Source of the DNA: Pararge aegeria | Taxonomy: Eukaryota; Arthropoda; Insecta; Lepidoptera; Nymphalidae | Direction of reading: 5' to 3' | NCBI RefSeq assembly: GCF_905163445.1 | Contig: NC_053181.1 | Coordinates: 6,634,001-6,698,000 of the forward strand | Length of the DNA stretch: 64,000 nucleotides | In this document: piece by piece, positions 1-11,256 of the stretch | Layout: every line of letters begins with the position of its first letter | Numbering within the stretch: position 1 is the first letter of the stretch | Position numbers and translations under genes: made by a program | The notes under the pieces: generated by a model | Told to the model about the DNA's origin: nothing | Databases searched by the model: none | Seen by the model: the letters and a program-made list of their open reading frames with translations, nothing else

Positions 1-33
1 AGTAGTGAAGTCCTGACCACTAGGCTATGGTTT
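1..33 (-). repeat. SINE-B tRNA-like head, cut by the window edge
   Basis: Reverse-complemented, this reads TAGCCTAGTGGTCAGGACTTC, close to the A-box region of SINE-B at 58739. The rest lies outside the window. Confidence 0.4.
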
Positions 34-218
34 CACGCTATTCACGCTATTCAGTATTACTGATTTTAAAACACACATGATAGTAGACTTGAGTATTCTT
101 CGTTATCCATTTTGTACCTACAGACAGTTCTACTGCTATTACATATTCTGTGATATAGCCGAGAGCGGATGTGGCCAGTGGGGATAGCATCGCGCCACAT
201 TACGGTTTTATATTATAA

Positions 219-677
219 CTAGCTGTTGCCCGCGACTTCGTCTGCGTTTGATTTTGTTTTATGATGTGGCATTCAATTAAGTTGTAGTTGTAAAAAAATT
301 AAAGTATTCGGTATCGCTAAGCCTTAAATGAGGGGATTGCTGCTGAGGAGTTCTGTCCTCTATCTCCAACCACATTCATCAGATCTAAACAAAGTTTGGG
401 CAAAATTAAATACATATTATAACCTCTATAGTACAAAAATAATTATTTAGATCGGTTATAATTTGTCGGAGTTATGGTGTAAAATCGTCAAACACTTTCA
501 TGCACTCTCCCAAAAAAAACCGAGCTTAATGTATACGGGATAAGAAGTATCCTATATTACTTCTAACACTTCTAAGAATATGTGTACAAAGTTTAATGAG
601 GATCGGTTAAGTAGTTTTTACGTGAAAGCGTAACAAACAAACTTACATTGACATTTATAATATTAGTAGGGTAGGGA
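219..677 (-). mobile_element. Non-autonomous Helitron, complete termini
   Basis: On the minus strand the element begins TCCCTAC...TAATATTATAAATG at 677 and ends GGCAACAGCTAG at 219. It lies between A (complement of 678) and T (complement of 218), as expected for Helitron insertion into an AT dinucleotide. It has no coding capacity. A segment at 340-460 is repeated at about 36470-36600. Confidence 0.7.
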
Positions 678-995
678 TGGGGATAGAGATACTTGGGTAG
701 CTATATCTGTAAGCGGTGTAAGTGCAGTACAGTCGATTCGGAAACGATTTGACCTTAAATAAAGTACTATAAATACTTATTGAGCAACGTTGTCCGTTTG
801 TGTACATCTATGTTTCTTCTAAAAGTTAGCCTTTTACATTGCCCTCAAGGGCTCTTTAAAACAAAATATTTGGTAAATACAACCATTGCTGTATAAAGTT
901 CTCTTAGAACGGGAGCGTTTGCCGATAATCAGCACAGGGTAGACAGGCTGGTTATCGCAATATAAGGTAGTATATTATATTAGCATGGCACAAAG

Positions 996-1178
996 GGCGT
1001 TGCTGCCTGGACTCCGTTATATTCCCTTTGTCGTCTCATACGAACCCACATGGTGGAAGAGGCGTGGTGGTGACATCTGGTGGAAAAATTCCCCTCCAAT
1101 ACAACTTAGTGTTTTTGTGCATGTAAATGCACGCCACTGGACATCTGTATGCTGATCTGCCTTCACCACGCGGCCACC
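996..1178 (+). repeat. Repeat E fragment, interrupted by a 60-bp hAT-like remnant
   Basis: It shares the segments GCTGCTGCC...CCGTTATATTCC, TTGTCGCCTCGTACGA-like and CTGATCTGCCNTCACCA with copies at 19925 and 49095. The interruption at 1080-1139 is listed separately. Confidence 0.55.
1080..1139 (+). mobile_element. 60-bp hAT-like MITE remnant in repeat E
   Basis: It is flanked by perfect 8-bp duplications GACATCTG (1072-1079 and 1140-1147). Its right end, TTTGTGCATG...GCACGCCACTG, matches the right end of the element at 4441-4584. The left end lacks the CA and most of the terminal repeat (GTGGAAAA), so it is a deleted derivative. Confidence 0.55.
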
Positions 1179-1199
1179 CGTACCCTGACTTCTACGCAA

Positions 1200-1318
1200 C
1201 AAAGTAGCGAACGCTAAATCGTTTGGCGGCACATCTTTACGATTTGGTAACTAGCCACGGCTGAAGCCTTGCAACAGACCACCAGAGAAAATTCATAAAT
1301 TCAAAATTCTCAAATTAA
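1200..1318 (-). repeat. SINE-D fragment
   Basis: It carries the shared block CGCTAAATCG...GGCGGCAC...GGTAACTAGCCACGG and the AGAGAAAATTC...AATT block of the 26746-27090 copy, truncated at both ends. Confidence 0.6.
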
Positions 1319-2037
1319 TGAATTTTAATAAAATTAATTTTGGGTCAATTCTATTCTAATAAAATTTAAATTTGGCATCCCAAAAAATTTTGAAAAAACG
1401 AAGCGCACACGCAGTCGCGGGCAACAGTTAGTAAACAATACTGACGTAATAACATTAAAGGGTTTAAGTTGTGATCGAAAAGACCGAAAGTACAAATTAA
1501 AAAGAGCGGTTCGAAGGCCAAGTTCCGGTGCTTGAAGGCTAACCTGCACACACTGCAGAAAACTGCGCGACTAACACTCACCTATAGAACATCTGTGCTA
1601 TGTGAAGCTATCAGGTTTTTTTTTGGTTTTTTAAAAAGCTATTAATTTTTTAGAATTCCATGATAAAAATGACCATTAATCTGTATTTACTATACACCGA
1701 GAAAAACAGGAGAAGCTGCACGATGTAATTTCTAATTTCTTCAATCTTTATACTCCACAACAAACAGATCTTCCACAATGTATTTTCTACGCACGTTTCG
1801 CTCTTCAGATGATGTTGACTTTACAGTAAACGATTGCTACGTTCTTAGCAATGGAGTTTAAAGATTGGAAAAATTATAAACCGTACAGATTCTCCTGCTT
1901 TTATTCTTTTTCCTTTTGTTATCCCGGGATGAAATGTCTACATGATGCATACTACATCCATGCAAAATTTCACTTATGTAAGTTAGACAAGCGATCAAAC
2001 CATGAATAGATAACAAATGCTATTTTACTCCCGTGGG

Positions 2038-2110
2038 CAACTTTTACCGCTTGTCGGCACGTCTTTGTCGGTAGGATGGTAACTAGCGTCCGACCAAACC
2101 AGACATGAGA
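2038..2110 (-). repeat. SINE-D internal fragment
   Basis: The blocks GGCACGTCTTTGTCGGTAGG and TGGTAACTAGCGTCCGACC match the middle of SINE-D. Confidence 0.6.
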
Positions 2111-2137
2111 AACAGACACTACAAATAGACATCCTAC

Positions 2138-2475
2138 TTTTTCTTCTTCTTCATCTTCCTTTGGCCAGTTTCGCACCTAAGCACGTCGCTTGCTATGCGT
2201 TGAAATTTCATAGTGATGCTCGCTACTCCAGCCACCCAAGCTCGTTCCAGAAGCCTAGCATGCCGCCCAGGTTGCTGAGGACTTCGGGAAAGTGGCTGAG
2301 GATCACAGGTACCTTACGTTGCTCTGCTACGATCGAGCATTCCAGCATTACGTGCGTTGGTGTTCTATCTGCCTCCATCCAGAGGGCTTTAGGTGACACC
2401 CATAATGGAGAGATGTCTGTTTAAACGGCTATGCCCCGTCATTAGTCCCACCCCCTTCATGAGTTTACCTCTCTC
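2138..2475 (-). pseudogene. R1/LOA-type non-LTR retrotransposon ORF2 3' end (RNase H tail)
   Basis: Minus-strand translation gives LMTGHSRLNRHLSIMGV in one frame, then RTPTHVMLEC in the next. It continues through VILSHFPEVLSNLGG to FWNELGWLE and a stop, the typical C-terminus of ORF2 in R1-like elements carrying an RNase H domain. At least one frameshift (near 2390) breaks it. The 3' end runs into a GAA-rich tail at 2138-2160. A second 3' end at 29779-29945 has the same FWNE-GWLE ending and tail. Confidence 0.65.
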
Positions 2476-2479
2476 CAAG

Positions 2480-3637
2480 CGGAGTAGTTTGTTAGTTAGA
2501 AGTAAGTTTAGGGAAAGCTACTTTGCATTTGTTTACAATCTGTTGCATTGGCCCATAGTTGGGAATGCTCCGTTAGTGTTGTTTTATGTAACCATGTTTT
2601 GTACTTATTGAACTCCAAATTATAGGACAACTCTCACGACTGCGCCTTGGGATATAGTTAATACGATCGTTATACGATTTTGTCCAAAGAATTTAGCTTA
2701 TACGATTTTCTTTACCGAACAGTGCGGTTGAACCTTTAAATGCTCTTCATTGTATAGTTTACCTTTGTGGTAACGATTGGCTAATGTGTTCGCGACTTTG
2801 TTGCGAAATTCCGATGTGCGTATGCATAAAACATGTGTTGGAACCTTCTACTAGTTTAAAGGTCACTTAAAGGAACTTTGGTAGACATTTTTAAGACGGT
2901 CTAGCTGCGACAGATTTCATGAATAGGTATTTGAATAATCGCGCGATCGTCGCGCTGAGCCCGAACTTCTCATATCTTCCCCGAAAAGTGGGCCAGCTGG
3001 CCAGGCTTTGAATATGGCGGTTAAAAATGTAATTTTTTAGTAATTTTAGAGGGTTTGAATTTCTGAAGTGTGTAATTAAGTGTTGCAGAAAAACATAGGT
3101 ATTATAACGAGTTGTCAACAATTTTTCAACTTTCATTCTACAAAAAATATAGATTGCTAAAATTGAAATTAAAATTTAATTTTTACTTTTAACATTAGTA
3201 TTGTTATAGTCCACTTTCTTTTTAAATTTTATTATATTTTATGTACAAAAATTACATTTTCAAATATGTATTGATTATGTACCGTCATTATTTTTACTTC
3301 TACTACTACTGTAGAGGCCTTATCCAGGGAGGTAATAAATTTGTAGTAAATTTGTAGTGTAGAATCCCGCCTTAATATAGTCAGGATTTTCCACTTAACT
3401 TTCGTTTTTATACATTGACTATTATAATATATACTTATTTGTAGATAATTTAGGCAGATGAGGTGATCTGATAATGTGTGTCTTAAAGATACAATAGTAA
3501 TCTCATGGAACTATATAATACTAGTAAATATGAATTGTAGTGGATAACTACGTTTATAAAGTCGTAATTAAACAGGTTAGAGTTGTCGTATTTACATAAA
3601 CAATGCAATACCTACATCTGTAGCATTGTATGAGAAA
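2480..3637. other. No recognisable gene or repeat
   Basis: AT-rich sequence with only short open frames. Nothing here resembles a known family or a repeat elsewhere in the window. Confidence 0.4.
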
Positions 3638-4088
3638 AACCTAGTCATGTGCGAGTTGGACTCGTGTGAAGAACCCTAACGTATCTTAAATATTTTTCCT
3701 ATTTACTGAGTACGTGTGTTCTGTGGAACGTGGTAGCTGACTCTCATAAGAAGGCTCACAGTCACATAGCGAGCGATGAAGAGAGCTATGCTCCGTGTAT
3801 CTCACCGTGATCAAATAAGGGATGAGGAGATTCGTAGAAGAGCCTGAGATACGAATTACGTATCTCAAGTCGTGGCAAGGGGCGTGACACATAGCTAGGA
3901 GAGCTGATGGATGTTGTGGTCCCAAGGTGCTGGAATGGCGACCAATAAGTCAGGAGGTCACAGTAGGGTACATTTGGAGAAAATAGGAACAGACAGACAC
4001 GCATGATGTATTGTCTTAGTAGTACACTAGAGATTCTGAACGGTAGCGTTTTTCGATTATGACTGTGGGGGTACGGAACCCTAAAAAC
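3638..4088. mobile_element. MITE-like element split by an RTE fragment
   Basis: The left end (GTGCGAGTTGGACTCGTGTG, then GAACCCTAACG) and the right end (GACAGACACGC...GGGGGTACGGAACCCTAAAAA) resemble the two ends of a widespread lepidopteran interspersed element. An RTE ORF2 fragment sits between them at about 3745-3952. Exact termini were not resolved. Confidence 0.4.
3745..3952 (+). pseudogene. RTE-type ORF2 C-terminal fragment
   Basis: Translation gives RAMLRVSHRDQIRDEEIRRRA, followed by a stop-broken equivalent of the HIAR-RTDGRW-LKVLEWRP region seen intact at 49375-49690. It ends at the WR position without a 3' tail. Confidence 0.6.
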
Positions 4089-4329
4089 ACAATAATATTC
4101 CGCGCCACGTTTAATGATCTACAAAGAGATCTTGACACATACCGCGAGGCCAATGCCGCGAACCGTCTGTATACATTACAATTATACTACACGTAATAAA
4201 GTTGGCACGGGTTAACATAATGTAAGTGCTTATAATGTAACCACTAGGAAATAGAAATATTCCTACTTAAGGCAAGGCCAACTGCGGCGTCCGAGCAGGC
4301 GTCCAAGTTTGCGACCTGCGTGCCACTGT

Positions 4330-4870
4330 GTCCGACTAATCCCAAACCATTGCTCTTAAACAGGCGCGTGTTGTGATGGGTCGGAAGTAGTCTTTACTTC
4401 CCATATCAAAGTTATGCCAATAATCACCACGCTTGGCATGCAGTGGCGTGCACTGGGTTTCTTACCAGGGTATGCATACAGCAGGAAAATTGCATAAAAC
4501 GGCAAAAATTATCCTTTTATACGAGTTATATATGAATTTTAGGGTATGCAGTGCTTTTGTGCATGTATGAAGCGCACGCCAATGTTGGCATGCGAGTTGG
4601 TGATCGGTGCTGATCCTTTCGCACCTCACAGCTTGTGGATTTTAGACCAGCTGGACAAAGAATGGTTATACCGCCATGGGTCGGTCGTCAGAGCCTCGTT
4701 ATGAAGTCGGCAGGGTGCACCACGGGCAGGTGAGATTGACGGTTGGGGAGTCTGACTGGTACTAGTCTCCCCCTTACACCCCTAACCCCAGTTCAAACGA
4801 GAGGAGAAGGGATGGTGAAAACTGTATTCTGATCTGCCGCCACCACAACAAGACATAGTTTGTTGCCGTG
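4330..4870 (+). repeat. Repeat E copy, split by a hAT-like MITE
   Basis: The left part ends AATCACCACGCTTGGCATG and the right part resumes CGAGTTGGTGATCGGTGC. The uninterrupted paralogue at 19970-20010 reads through this point (CACGCTTGGCAAACGGGTGG). The later part shares CTGTATTCTGATCTGCCGCC with other copies. Confidence 0.55.
4441..4584. mobile_element. 144-bp hAT-like MITE
   Basis: Perfect 8-bp target duplications TTGGCATG flank it (4433-4440 and 4585-4592). The termini are inverted: CAGTGGCGTGCACT on the left, and CATTGGCGTGCGCT as the complement of the right. The 8-bp duplication and CAGTGG start are typical of hAT elements. It has no coding capacity. Confidence 0.75.
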
Positions 4871-4894
4871 CCGTCATGGCCAGTAATAACACCA

Positions 4895-4977
4895 GCAGCT
4901 ACGCCCTCCAGATCACACAGCAATGCTAACGCTGCTTGGCGGCAGAAATAAGCAAGGCGGTAGTATTTCTCCAGATA
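4895..4977 (+). repeat. LINE 3' fragment (repeat F)
   Basis: The CGGCAGAAATAAGCAAGGCGG and GTAGTATTTC motifs recur at about 16860 and 49975, each near the 3' end of a LINE-like fragment. Confidence 0.45.
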
Positions 4978-4983
4978 AAATAA

Positions 4984-5005
4984 ATCTATCTATCTATCTA
5001 TCTAA
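4984..5005 (+). repeat. (TCTA)n microsatellite
   Basis: About five tandem TCTA units follow the repeat F fragment. Confidence 0.8.
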
Positions 5006-5524
5006 TCTATTCTCTGTAAAAATAAATCTATACTAATGATTTGTCGCACGCTAAACGCTTCTTTGTACGCTGCTAGGGCCATGACACTGCGGTTTTGCCT
5101 TGGCTTTAGCTATCCATATTAGTTAGAAGTAATGTTTATCTACTCATTTTATGTAATAAAATACTATCTACGCTATAGGTACCACGTGGTGAATGGATGT
5201 GATGTGTCCATTTAAAATAATATCGCCCTGGATTAAACACACACATCTACTTACCTTTGCTTTACATCAGTAGGATAATGAAAAAATCGCGTTGGTAACT
5301 AATCATTTTTACGACCAATTCTTATTTTAAAATTTTAATTTGTACCTACCGTTTTCATAAAGTTAAGCTATAGTGGCTACCTTATTCATTTCTGGTTCGA
5401 GGAAAAGGTTTTTTTTACTTTAATTAAATTTAAAGTACCTGCCTACATATAATATAACTTTTAATGGTTAATTGCACGGTTATAGCTCGTTCTTATTTAC
5501 AAATTAATATTGTACGTAAAAAGT

Positions 5525-5890
5525 TTTTTTTTAACCGACAAACCAAAATAAACGACAAAAAGAGGTGTGTTATTAGTAACTTTGAAAGCTTTGTCCGTTT
5601 ATCTGTTTTTATGTGACATGTGGCACTCCAACGGCTGGAATTATTTAAATGTTGGTTTTTATTTATATACTAGTGCTGTTGCCTGCGACTTCGTCCGCGG
5701 TTGGTTTTGTTTTTAAAGCATATTTTAAGTTGTGTATTCTTGAAAAAATTAATCTGGCGATGCGCTCAAAAACAGATAAAAGGCAAAAGTTTCAAAAATT
5801 AGATTAGGGTTTATAGCTCATTTCTAACGTCTCCCAGTTATCTTTTTGCAAAAAACTTTAACAGACACGGCTCGTCTACTTATAGTCAGC
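5525..5890 (-). mobile_element. MITE fragment followed by a Helitron fragment
   Basis: 5525-5660 has the TTTTTTAACCGACA end of a common lepidopteran MITE. From 5670 a minus-strand Helitron 3' end reads ACGAAGTCGCAGGCAACAGC and then ACTAG|T; its 5' end was not found. Confidence 0.4.
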
Positions 5891-5899
5891 TTATATGTA

Positions 5900-7050
5900 T
5901 AGATAGATTACTAATGGGTAGGTTCTTATATATAGGTGTGTTACAGTAATATACCACAATACATCGTGTATAACTACGGTTCTCTTAGATAAGTATACCG
6001 TGTATCTCAAAGTTGCAGATATTATAGAAATAATGAATGATTGTTTACCACCGAGAAGGTACAATTTGCCAATTTGGCTGCCTATTCGCTACGAGCGATA
6101 GAATTATTTAATATTATACTCACCTAAGCATCTGATTTTTTTTTAATTTACGCTCTAAGCGTAAAATTATTTAATTCAGCCAACTTAACTGTGTCATGGA
6201 TTTCCAATTAGGAAGTGTTTCCTATTTCCGGCATGACATTATGATTCATAGTGCATATATATTTATAGTTACTAATATTTACACACATCTATCGTTAAAA
6301 GGTCGTCGCTGCCAAATTTTATATTATTATTTAAAATTTATGAATGAAACGACTTTACTATTGGCTGTGGATATTATATGCGCAACAAATTTGTTTTGTT
6401 AATTTTTATTACGATTATATATTAATTTATAATTAAATTATGATTTAAAATGATTGCGTAGAAAAATATGCCTTATTTACCTGCCATTTATTATTTATTG
6501 TTTGAATCTCGGCCCGCAAAATCCTGTCCTCAAAGACTGAGGAACCACATCCAAAATGTCGAGTTGTTCCATATATAGAGCATTTTATGTCTAAAATAAT
6601 TTAAAAATTTAAATAGTAATTTTCAATCGTCAATAATAAGCATAGCTTATTAATCCTTACAAGAACAGTAATTTTTCTATTAAGATGTAGATAAAATTTG
6701 ACATGCTATTTGTACACATAATTTAGGAGATATCGTAAAATTTTGAATGTCAAGGTAGCTCGCCGTTCGGGGAGGGTACATTACGTTTATGAGTAAAGTA
6801 TAATGCTAACCCAAGCAGGAACGACTCGTGCCTGTACATGATACGGACGCAAAACGGATCCTAAACATCACGAAACTTTTATTTGAAGCTGTTTATGCCA
6901 CAACGTGTGGCCTCCGTGCTCCGTGTGAGTTCAGGTGATGTTTTGGATGACTCTTGCGTATCTTATACGAGCAGCAGCGAGCATAAGGCCCATATCGTTA
7001 TCCCGACCGCGCCGTGATTGAACTTGTTGTCAATAAAGTACAATACCGGC
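5900..7050. other. No recognisable gene
   Basis: AT-rich; contains only short open frames and no repeat I could match elsewhere in the window. Confidence 0.35.
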
Positions 7051-7079
7051 GTGGACTTTATTATAAGTAACAACCTAGT

Positions 7080-7110
7080 TAAAGGTGGTAAAACCACGGA
7101 GAACAGCTAG
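7080..7110 (+). mobile_element. Helitron 3' terminus with hairpin
   Basis: GTGGTAAAACCAC forms a perfect short hairpin, followed by GGAGAACAGCTAG and T, the expected Helitron 3' end. No 5' end was recognised. Confidence 0.45.
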
Positions 7111-7834
7111 TTATGGATAGGTATTATGGATGTTTTTCTGCGGCTTATGCAAACCAAATATTATTTGACATCAGTAAAATTAAAAATTTATAATCAACGT
7201 TTGCTATTTTAGTAGAGGCAGTAACATCGTTTACGATTTGTTGTCATAAGCTATTAATAAACCAGTTGTGGTTACACAAATAGATAAGTTAAACAGTAAT
7301 TTGGTAATTTTACTCACAAATTACTTTAAAAATGTGGTAAAACTAGAACAGTTAATTTCAGCTATGATCAAGGCCGTATATCTTAATGTATTATGCTGCC
7401 GCGGCTGTCTATCTGTTTGCGCGCGAAAAAGGGATGTTCTGAAAGGGATTTTCATACAGTTTTTGCTAATGAACAGAGTGGCTTATGCGGAAGGTTTTAG
7501 TGTATATTTTATTATGGTTTTCTGTAAATTGGCTGAAATATAACGATATTTATTAAAGATGTCATACCGACATTGAGCTTTACTAATTAAACTTAAATAA
7601 TTAAGATTGATAATGTACCTGCAAATTCCTTTTTAAATTATTCAAATATGACCTATCGTTTAGAAGTTACGACGGGTGTAGAAATGCTGCTAAAAGTAAA
7701 AAATGCCGCGGGCCGCCCGTACGTAGTACGCGTACGTACCTAGTTTAGAAATAAAACCTGACTCCGGTGGAAGTGGGTCTGCAATTAGGTGTGAGGTTTT
7801 TTTAAGATATGATAACCGGATATAACCGGTTTGG

Positions 7835-7862
7835 TGCAGACGAAGTTGCGCGGGTCGGCTAG
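7835..7862 (+). mobile_element. Helitron 3' terminus
   Basis: GACGAAGTTGCGCGGGTCGG leads into CTAG|T. The sequence upstream to 7681 is GC-rich, but I could not place a 5' end. Confidence 0.45.
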
Positions 7863-8015
7863 TATTAAATATATTATAAAAATCGCCAAAACAATCATAA
7901 TAATTTTATATTATACCATCCTGCTTAATTAAGTAGTATACGTAAATAATCATAGATTTTTTTATGTGACAAAGTTTTATTACTATAATTTGCTGTTTGT
8001 TTATATATATAACAA

Positions 8016-8044
8016 AAAGCCTTAAGTACTTCACTTAAGGCTTT
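8016..8044. repeat. Perfect 12-bp inverted repeat
   Basis: AAAGCCTTAAGT and ACTTAAGGCTTT flank the 5-nt loop ACTTC. Confidence 0.85.
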
Positions 8045-8059
8045 GTGTGACATACCTCG

Positions 8060-8310
8060 TCCGGCAAAGCATAGCTGCAATACTGTGTTCCGCAGGGTGA
8101 TTTTGTATCTCACAACAGGCTTGCGACAAAAATAAATCTCGCGATCTTGTCTGTCAAACGTCACTTTAGCATACAATAAAAATACATATGTCACTTTTGA
8201 CAGACCGCAAGATTTACGCCTGTCGCAAGTCTTTCATGAGATACATAATCACCCTGCGGGTGAAGGGTGTAGTTGCCGGTATAGTTACAGGCACATGAGT
8301 TGAACTTAGG
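8060..8310 (+). repeat. Repeat H copy split by a foldback element
   Basis: The left part ends TACTGTGTTCCG and the right part resumes GGGTGAAGGGTGTAGTTGCC and then GGTATAGTTACAG. The copy at 57183-57285 is uninterrupted at this position (CTGTGTTCCGGTTTGAAGGG). Confidence 0.55.
8090..8259. mobile_element. Foldback (hairpin) MITE
   Basis: The two halves are long imperfect inverted repeats. The left starts CCGCAGGGTGATTTTGTATC, continues CTTGCGACA and ends near CTGTCAAACGTCAC; the right mirrors each block and ends ATACATAATCACCCTGCGG. A 2-bp CG may be duplicated. A degenerate relative lies at about 30180-30290. Confidence 0.6.
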
Positions 8311-8700
8311 ATGATGGAAAACAAGATATATGTGTCATCTTGGGTTGGAATAATTTCCAATGTGGGATTCCTACCTACACTAGATGCCCTCGTTGGCAGT
8401 CCTCAGCACGTTGGCAGGCGTCGAGAGAGTCTTAATAACGCACCGATGTATCCCTCTCGTAGCTTTTTTGGTACGTCCCAGGGAAAACGGTCCCCCGAGC
8501 ATTCATGTACTTGTATGTGAGGCACGGCAACCTGTGCGATATCAAGCTACCGTCCGAGGAAGGCCGTTACTGCCACTCTGGCCAATCGTGGCCCCAAAGT
8601 ATCCAGGACTATTGGATGTTTTTCGCCTGCGTGGCGCGAGGGAACCTATGTTTTTCGATATCGCTCAGCAACCTCCTTTTTAACCATAACGATTTAACGG
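8311..8700. other. GC-richer unclassified stretch
   Basis: The base composition differs from the neighbours, and three overlapping short frames are open on the plus strand. None resembles a protein I know. It could be part of an old retroelement or of a longer repeat H. Confidence 0.3.
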
Positions 8701-9180
8701 GAGATTGCTGCCTTCCAACCTTAATCCTTCGCCAGCATTGCCGCTAATCATGAAACTACCCAGTCTTATCATTTCGTAAACAATGACATACGCAGCAGCT
8801 TTGTAAAAGCATGTCAGTGTTACATGTGCCAATCATCCCAAACCTCTTATCACTTTCGGTTTTTTTTTCATAACCACAGATCATTAGCCCACGTGGATGA
8901 TGTAACATGACGCATGCGCGTGACTCGTGCTCGCTTTTCTGACCTACACCTATATTTATATTAGGCGACAAAAGTACGACTAGACGACACGGTGCTATAT
9001 AAAGTTGGCTATAAAAAAATGGTCCCATAAATTGTATGTTGGCGATTACAATGTATGCTGCCCGTACTTATATTATGTCGTCGAATTTTTTCGATAGTCC
9101 CGTCTGCAAATGTATTTAGTCCCACTCTAGTCTCTACCGTTCTTTTAGCTTCAGATGCAAAAGTGGTTTGTTATAAGTAT

Positions 9181-9365
9181 ACTAAGTATCTATTTCAAAC
9201 CGATTTATATGCGTTTTGTATAATACTTCTGCATCACTATTGGGAAGATTGTCACATATGTGTATGGGGACCAGACTTGATTTTCATTTTTATTTTTGTT
9301 AAGAGTATCTATGTCAAACCGATTTAATTGCTTTCTTTTATATAACTTCTGCATCATTACTTTAC
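9181..9365 (+). repeat. Degenerate direct repeat, period about 119 bp
   Basis: AGTATCTATTTCAAACCGAT with ACTTCTGCATCACTA at 9185-9240 recurs as AGTATCTATGTCAAACCGAT with ACTTCTGCATCATTA at 9304-9359. Confidence 0.6.
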
Positions 9366-9663
9366 AGGTCCTCACATAATAGACCAATTAAGAGTGTTGC
9401 TATCGTGTTTATTATTGTTGTGACTATTTTCCAAAAACTGTTTACTGATTAAGTATTTTACTGCCATTGTTTGTTAGATACGTAACCAGCTGCTTAATAC
9501 ATTGCAGTAGGTTCTTAGTCACGATTTAAGGTTTAAAGATGTGTGTCTAGTATGATAGTTTGTCGTTATTCATAATATTAATTGTATGACTATTAATATT
9601 GTAATGCATCCTTTATTTCATTCCAATACCCAGTTCAGATAACACTGCACCCTATTATTTAGC

Positions 9664-9863
9664 TCATCATCATCATCAGTTCAACCGATTGAAGTCCACT
9701 GCTGGACATAGGTCTTCTGTTGGGAGTTCCAAAATCCACGGTCCTGGGCCGCTTGTTTCCAGCAGCTCCCAGCGGCTGGTTTGATGTCGTCTGCCCACTT
9801 CGTTGGGGGGCGACAAACGCTGCGTTTATTAGTGTGTTGCTCGATTAAATATATTATAGCCAT
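9664..9863 (-). pseudogene. RTE-type ORF2 C-terminus and (GAT)n tail
   Basis: The minus strand reads KRSVCRPPTKWADDIKPAAG, then KQAAQDRGFWNSQQKTYVQQ and WTSIG, the family's C-terminal end, followed by a (GAT)n-type tail at 9664-9678. It is truncated upstream. Confidence 0.75.
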
Positions 9864-10432
9864 TCCTTCCTACAATCCTGTACTATTAATTATTATGTAT
9901 GATGTTGTATTAATTTTTAACTGTTCAATACGGATTGAAGGATTGGTTGTTTCAGCATAATTGCAACTTAAATCAATGCCTTTATGTCTTATTTTGAATG
10001 CATATCATTGGGATTGACGTTCTTATTCGTTTAAAAATAACAGTATTGGATAGAAGATATAGTAAAGTCCCTTTTATAATTATATTGTGTTTTGGTCAAA
10101 GTGCTTCATTATATCTGAAATATTTAATTTTAACCTATCAGATGTTCCTATTAATATTATTTTATTAGCTAACCAGAATATCGTTATCGTTTCGTTTCAT
10201 GTAAAGCTCTCTAATAATGAACTCAGTAATATTTGATAATAATGACAGAGTTATATTATTTATATATAATACAGTTTGGAGCCTAAAATAGTTACTTATC
10301 TGTACCTACTTTAGTTTATTGAACTTTATCCTGCTTATCAATACTTGGTAATAGCGCGTCGTAAGGTTAAGTACGTGTAAGTATACTAGGGGGTCGATTG
10401 CCGTGAAATGACAGCGATTATTTGACGATTAC

Positions 10433-10508
10433 AAGCGGCGATAACCTAGTGGTTAGGACTTCGGCGTCACTTTTGGGGAGCCATGTTCGAATACCGGCGC
10501 GCATCTTT
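10433..10508 (+). repeat. SINE-B tRNA-like head
   Basis: It has an A-box-like TAGTGGTTAGGACTTCG and a B-box-like ATGTTCGAATACC. It is cut at CGCGCATCTTTTA, where a (GAAT)n tract and a repeat G copy begin. Confidence 0.6.
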
Positions 10509-10665
10509 TATGAATGAATGAATGAATATACTTTTATTGCACACACCCCACAAAAAATACATAAAAAAGGAAAGTTTAACAAAACAACGTAAACAAATTG
10601 GCGACCTTATCGCTTGATAGGGATTTCTTCGAGGCGACCAATGGCGAAGGTAAAAAAAAACAGAA
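10509..10665 (-). repeat. LINE 3' end (repeat G)
   Basis: A (GAAT)n tract, then the complement of a CAATAAAAG-type 3' end, then GGCGACCTTATCGCTTGATA. The same block recurs at 17017, 21700, 54525 and 56405. Confidence 0.55.
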
Positions 10666-11065
10666 AATAGTTAGGTGGTGCATATATACGTATAAATATA
10701 AAATGATTATTTCATTACTTAAATAAATATATAAAACAACATTTATAACATATAAGTAAATAAGTAACTACCGATATAAATATAATATATAAAAATGATA
10801 TTTAGTTAAAAATAATAAAATAAATTAAATATGAAACACAATAAATAAAATAAATAATTATCCTCAAACATAAATAATTTAAAAAAAAAAAGAGTAGAAG
10901 AGGGCAGTGAACTATCACGGGTCATAAGATGATAAACTTATATAAGTTACATAAGTTTTATGTCCAAAAATCCGCGGTCGGCCAGCGTGGATGACTACAG
11001 TGTAAAATCATTCTGAGAGGTAAACCGTGAGGTATAGTGAGTAGTGGGCCGGTGAGTCTATCTTA

Positions 11066-11256
11066 TGCCCGTTTTTACTAACGACGAACAAGGCAATACC
11101 TAATAGGTAACGCCTAATCTAAGGAGATTCCTAGACATAATACAACCGTTTACCAATAGTTATCAACTAAGAGTTTCAACATTTCTTTTCTATAGTCGTC
11201 GCTTAAATCATTAGGCATTGGATTTAGGCGTTGCCTAGGTTTAGTGAAAACGGGTG
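11066..11256. mobile_element. 191-bp MITE with CCCGTTTT termini
   Basis: The left end reads TGCCCGTTTTTACTAA; the right end as complement reads CACCCGTTTTCACTAA. TTA flanks both sides (11063-11065 and 11257-11259), as in PIF/Harbinger elements. Subterminal motifs GGTAACGCCTAA and TTAGGCGTTGCC are also inverted. Confidence 0.6.
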
